Assembly: GCA_027922465.2 (NCBI GenBank)
Contig: BQMF02000176.1
Location: 496,001-560,000 of the forward strand
Length of the DNA: 64,000 bases
Direction of reading: 5' to 3'
DNA from: Turritopsis dohrnii
Lineage: Eukaryota; Cnidaria; Hydrozoa; Anthoathecata; Oceaniidae
The first letter of the stretch is position 1; the number at the start of each line of letters is the position of its first letter. The translations under genes were made by a program, and so were the position numbers. Under the pieces are notes generated by a model. It was given only the letters and a program-made list of their open reading frames with translations, was not told the origin of the DNA and made no database searches. Positions 63,914 to 64,000 of the stretch are shown piece after piece.

Positions 63914-64000
63914 CTTTCAAATTTTATCATACTATTATATTTGGTATTTGTTTCTGGAACCTAGAAAAGATCTTCAGTGCATGCTTCGATATTGAGCTTC
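63914..64000 (+). other. 3' flank of the alpha-kinase gene
   Basis: Downstream of the stop codon, probable 3' UTR. No AATAAA is seen before the window ends. Confidence 0.4.

Noticed and set aside
1..64000. CRISPR arrays, bacterial operons, riboswitches
   Set aside because: Splice sites and transposon content are eukaryotic; no regularly spaced direct repeats of CRISPR type were seen.

Overview
The window is AT-rich (roughly two thirds A+T) animal DNA with spliceosomal introns (GTAAGT-type donors, pyrimidine-tract-AG acceptors), long non-coding gaps and many transposable elements. The mix of a Penelope-like element, a Polinton-type polymerase, Harbinger, Mutator-like and Gypsy elements, a tRNA-derived SINE, an alpha-kinase gene and SET/tyrosine-recombinase genes suggests an invertebrate, most likely a cnidarian. 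Species cannot be read from the sequence. All assignments come from motif recognition by eye; no database search was run.

Layout. 1-8.3 kb: a reverse transcriptase tail, a 1.37 kb inverted-repeat element, a minus-strand acidic exon, a two-exon acidic zinc-finger gene, a Harbinger transposase scrap and a small two-exon hypothetical gene. 8.3-13.4 kb: a complete Ty3/Gypsy-type LTR retrotransposon with 95-bp LTRs that look identical and an ATGAT target duplication, but with two breaks in pol. 13.8-16.9 kb: decayed copy A of a zinc-finger plus tyrosine-recombinase-like gene. 18.1-45.3 kb: remains of one or two copies of a larger composite gene whose exons encode, in order, a KMT5A-like SET domain, low-complexity linkers, zinc fingers, a tyrosine-recombinase-like domain and a Myb-like C-terminal segment. 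This gene has tandemly duplicated linker exons (18.3-21.5 kb) and is interrupted by younger insertions: a HIRAN-carrying TIR element, a TIR element with a short ORF, a hairpin MITE, a Mutator-like element, a polymerase B relic and a pogo-like MITE.

45.3-56.6 kb is mostly non-coding, with fragments of non-LTR and Penelope-like retroelements, a second copy of the 0.7 kb element family and a SINE. 56.65-59.79 kb is an almost intact Harbinger transposon with both of its genes, perfect ends and an ATT target duplication. It sits 31 bp upstream of the start codon of an intact four-exon rve-type integrase gene (59.8-61.7 kb). An alpha-kinase gene (62.6-63.9 kb) closes the window.

The most unusual content is the composite SET, zinc finger, tyrosine-recombinase, Myb gene family. 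Two recombinase copies lie here. Both are broken by independent stops and frameshifts, yet both keep the His-to-Tyr spacing of tyrosine recombinases. The methyltransferase-like and recombinase-like exons are co-oriented with compatible splice phases, which fits a single gene or a mobile element that captured a SET domain.
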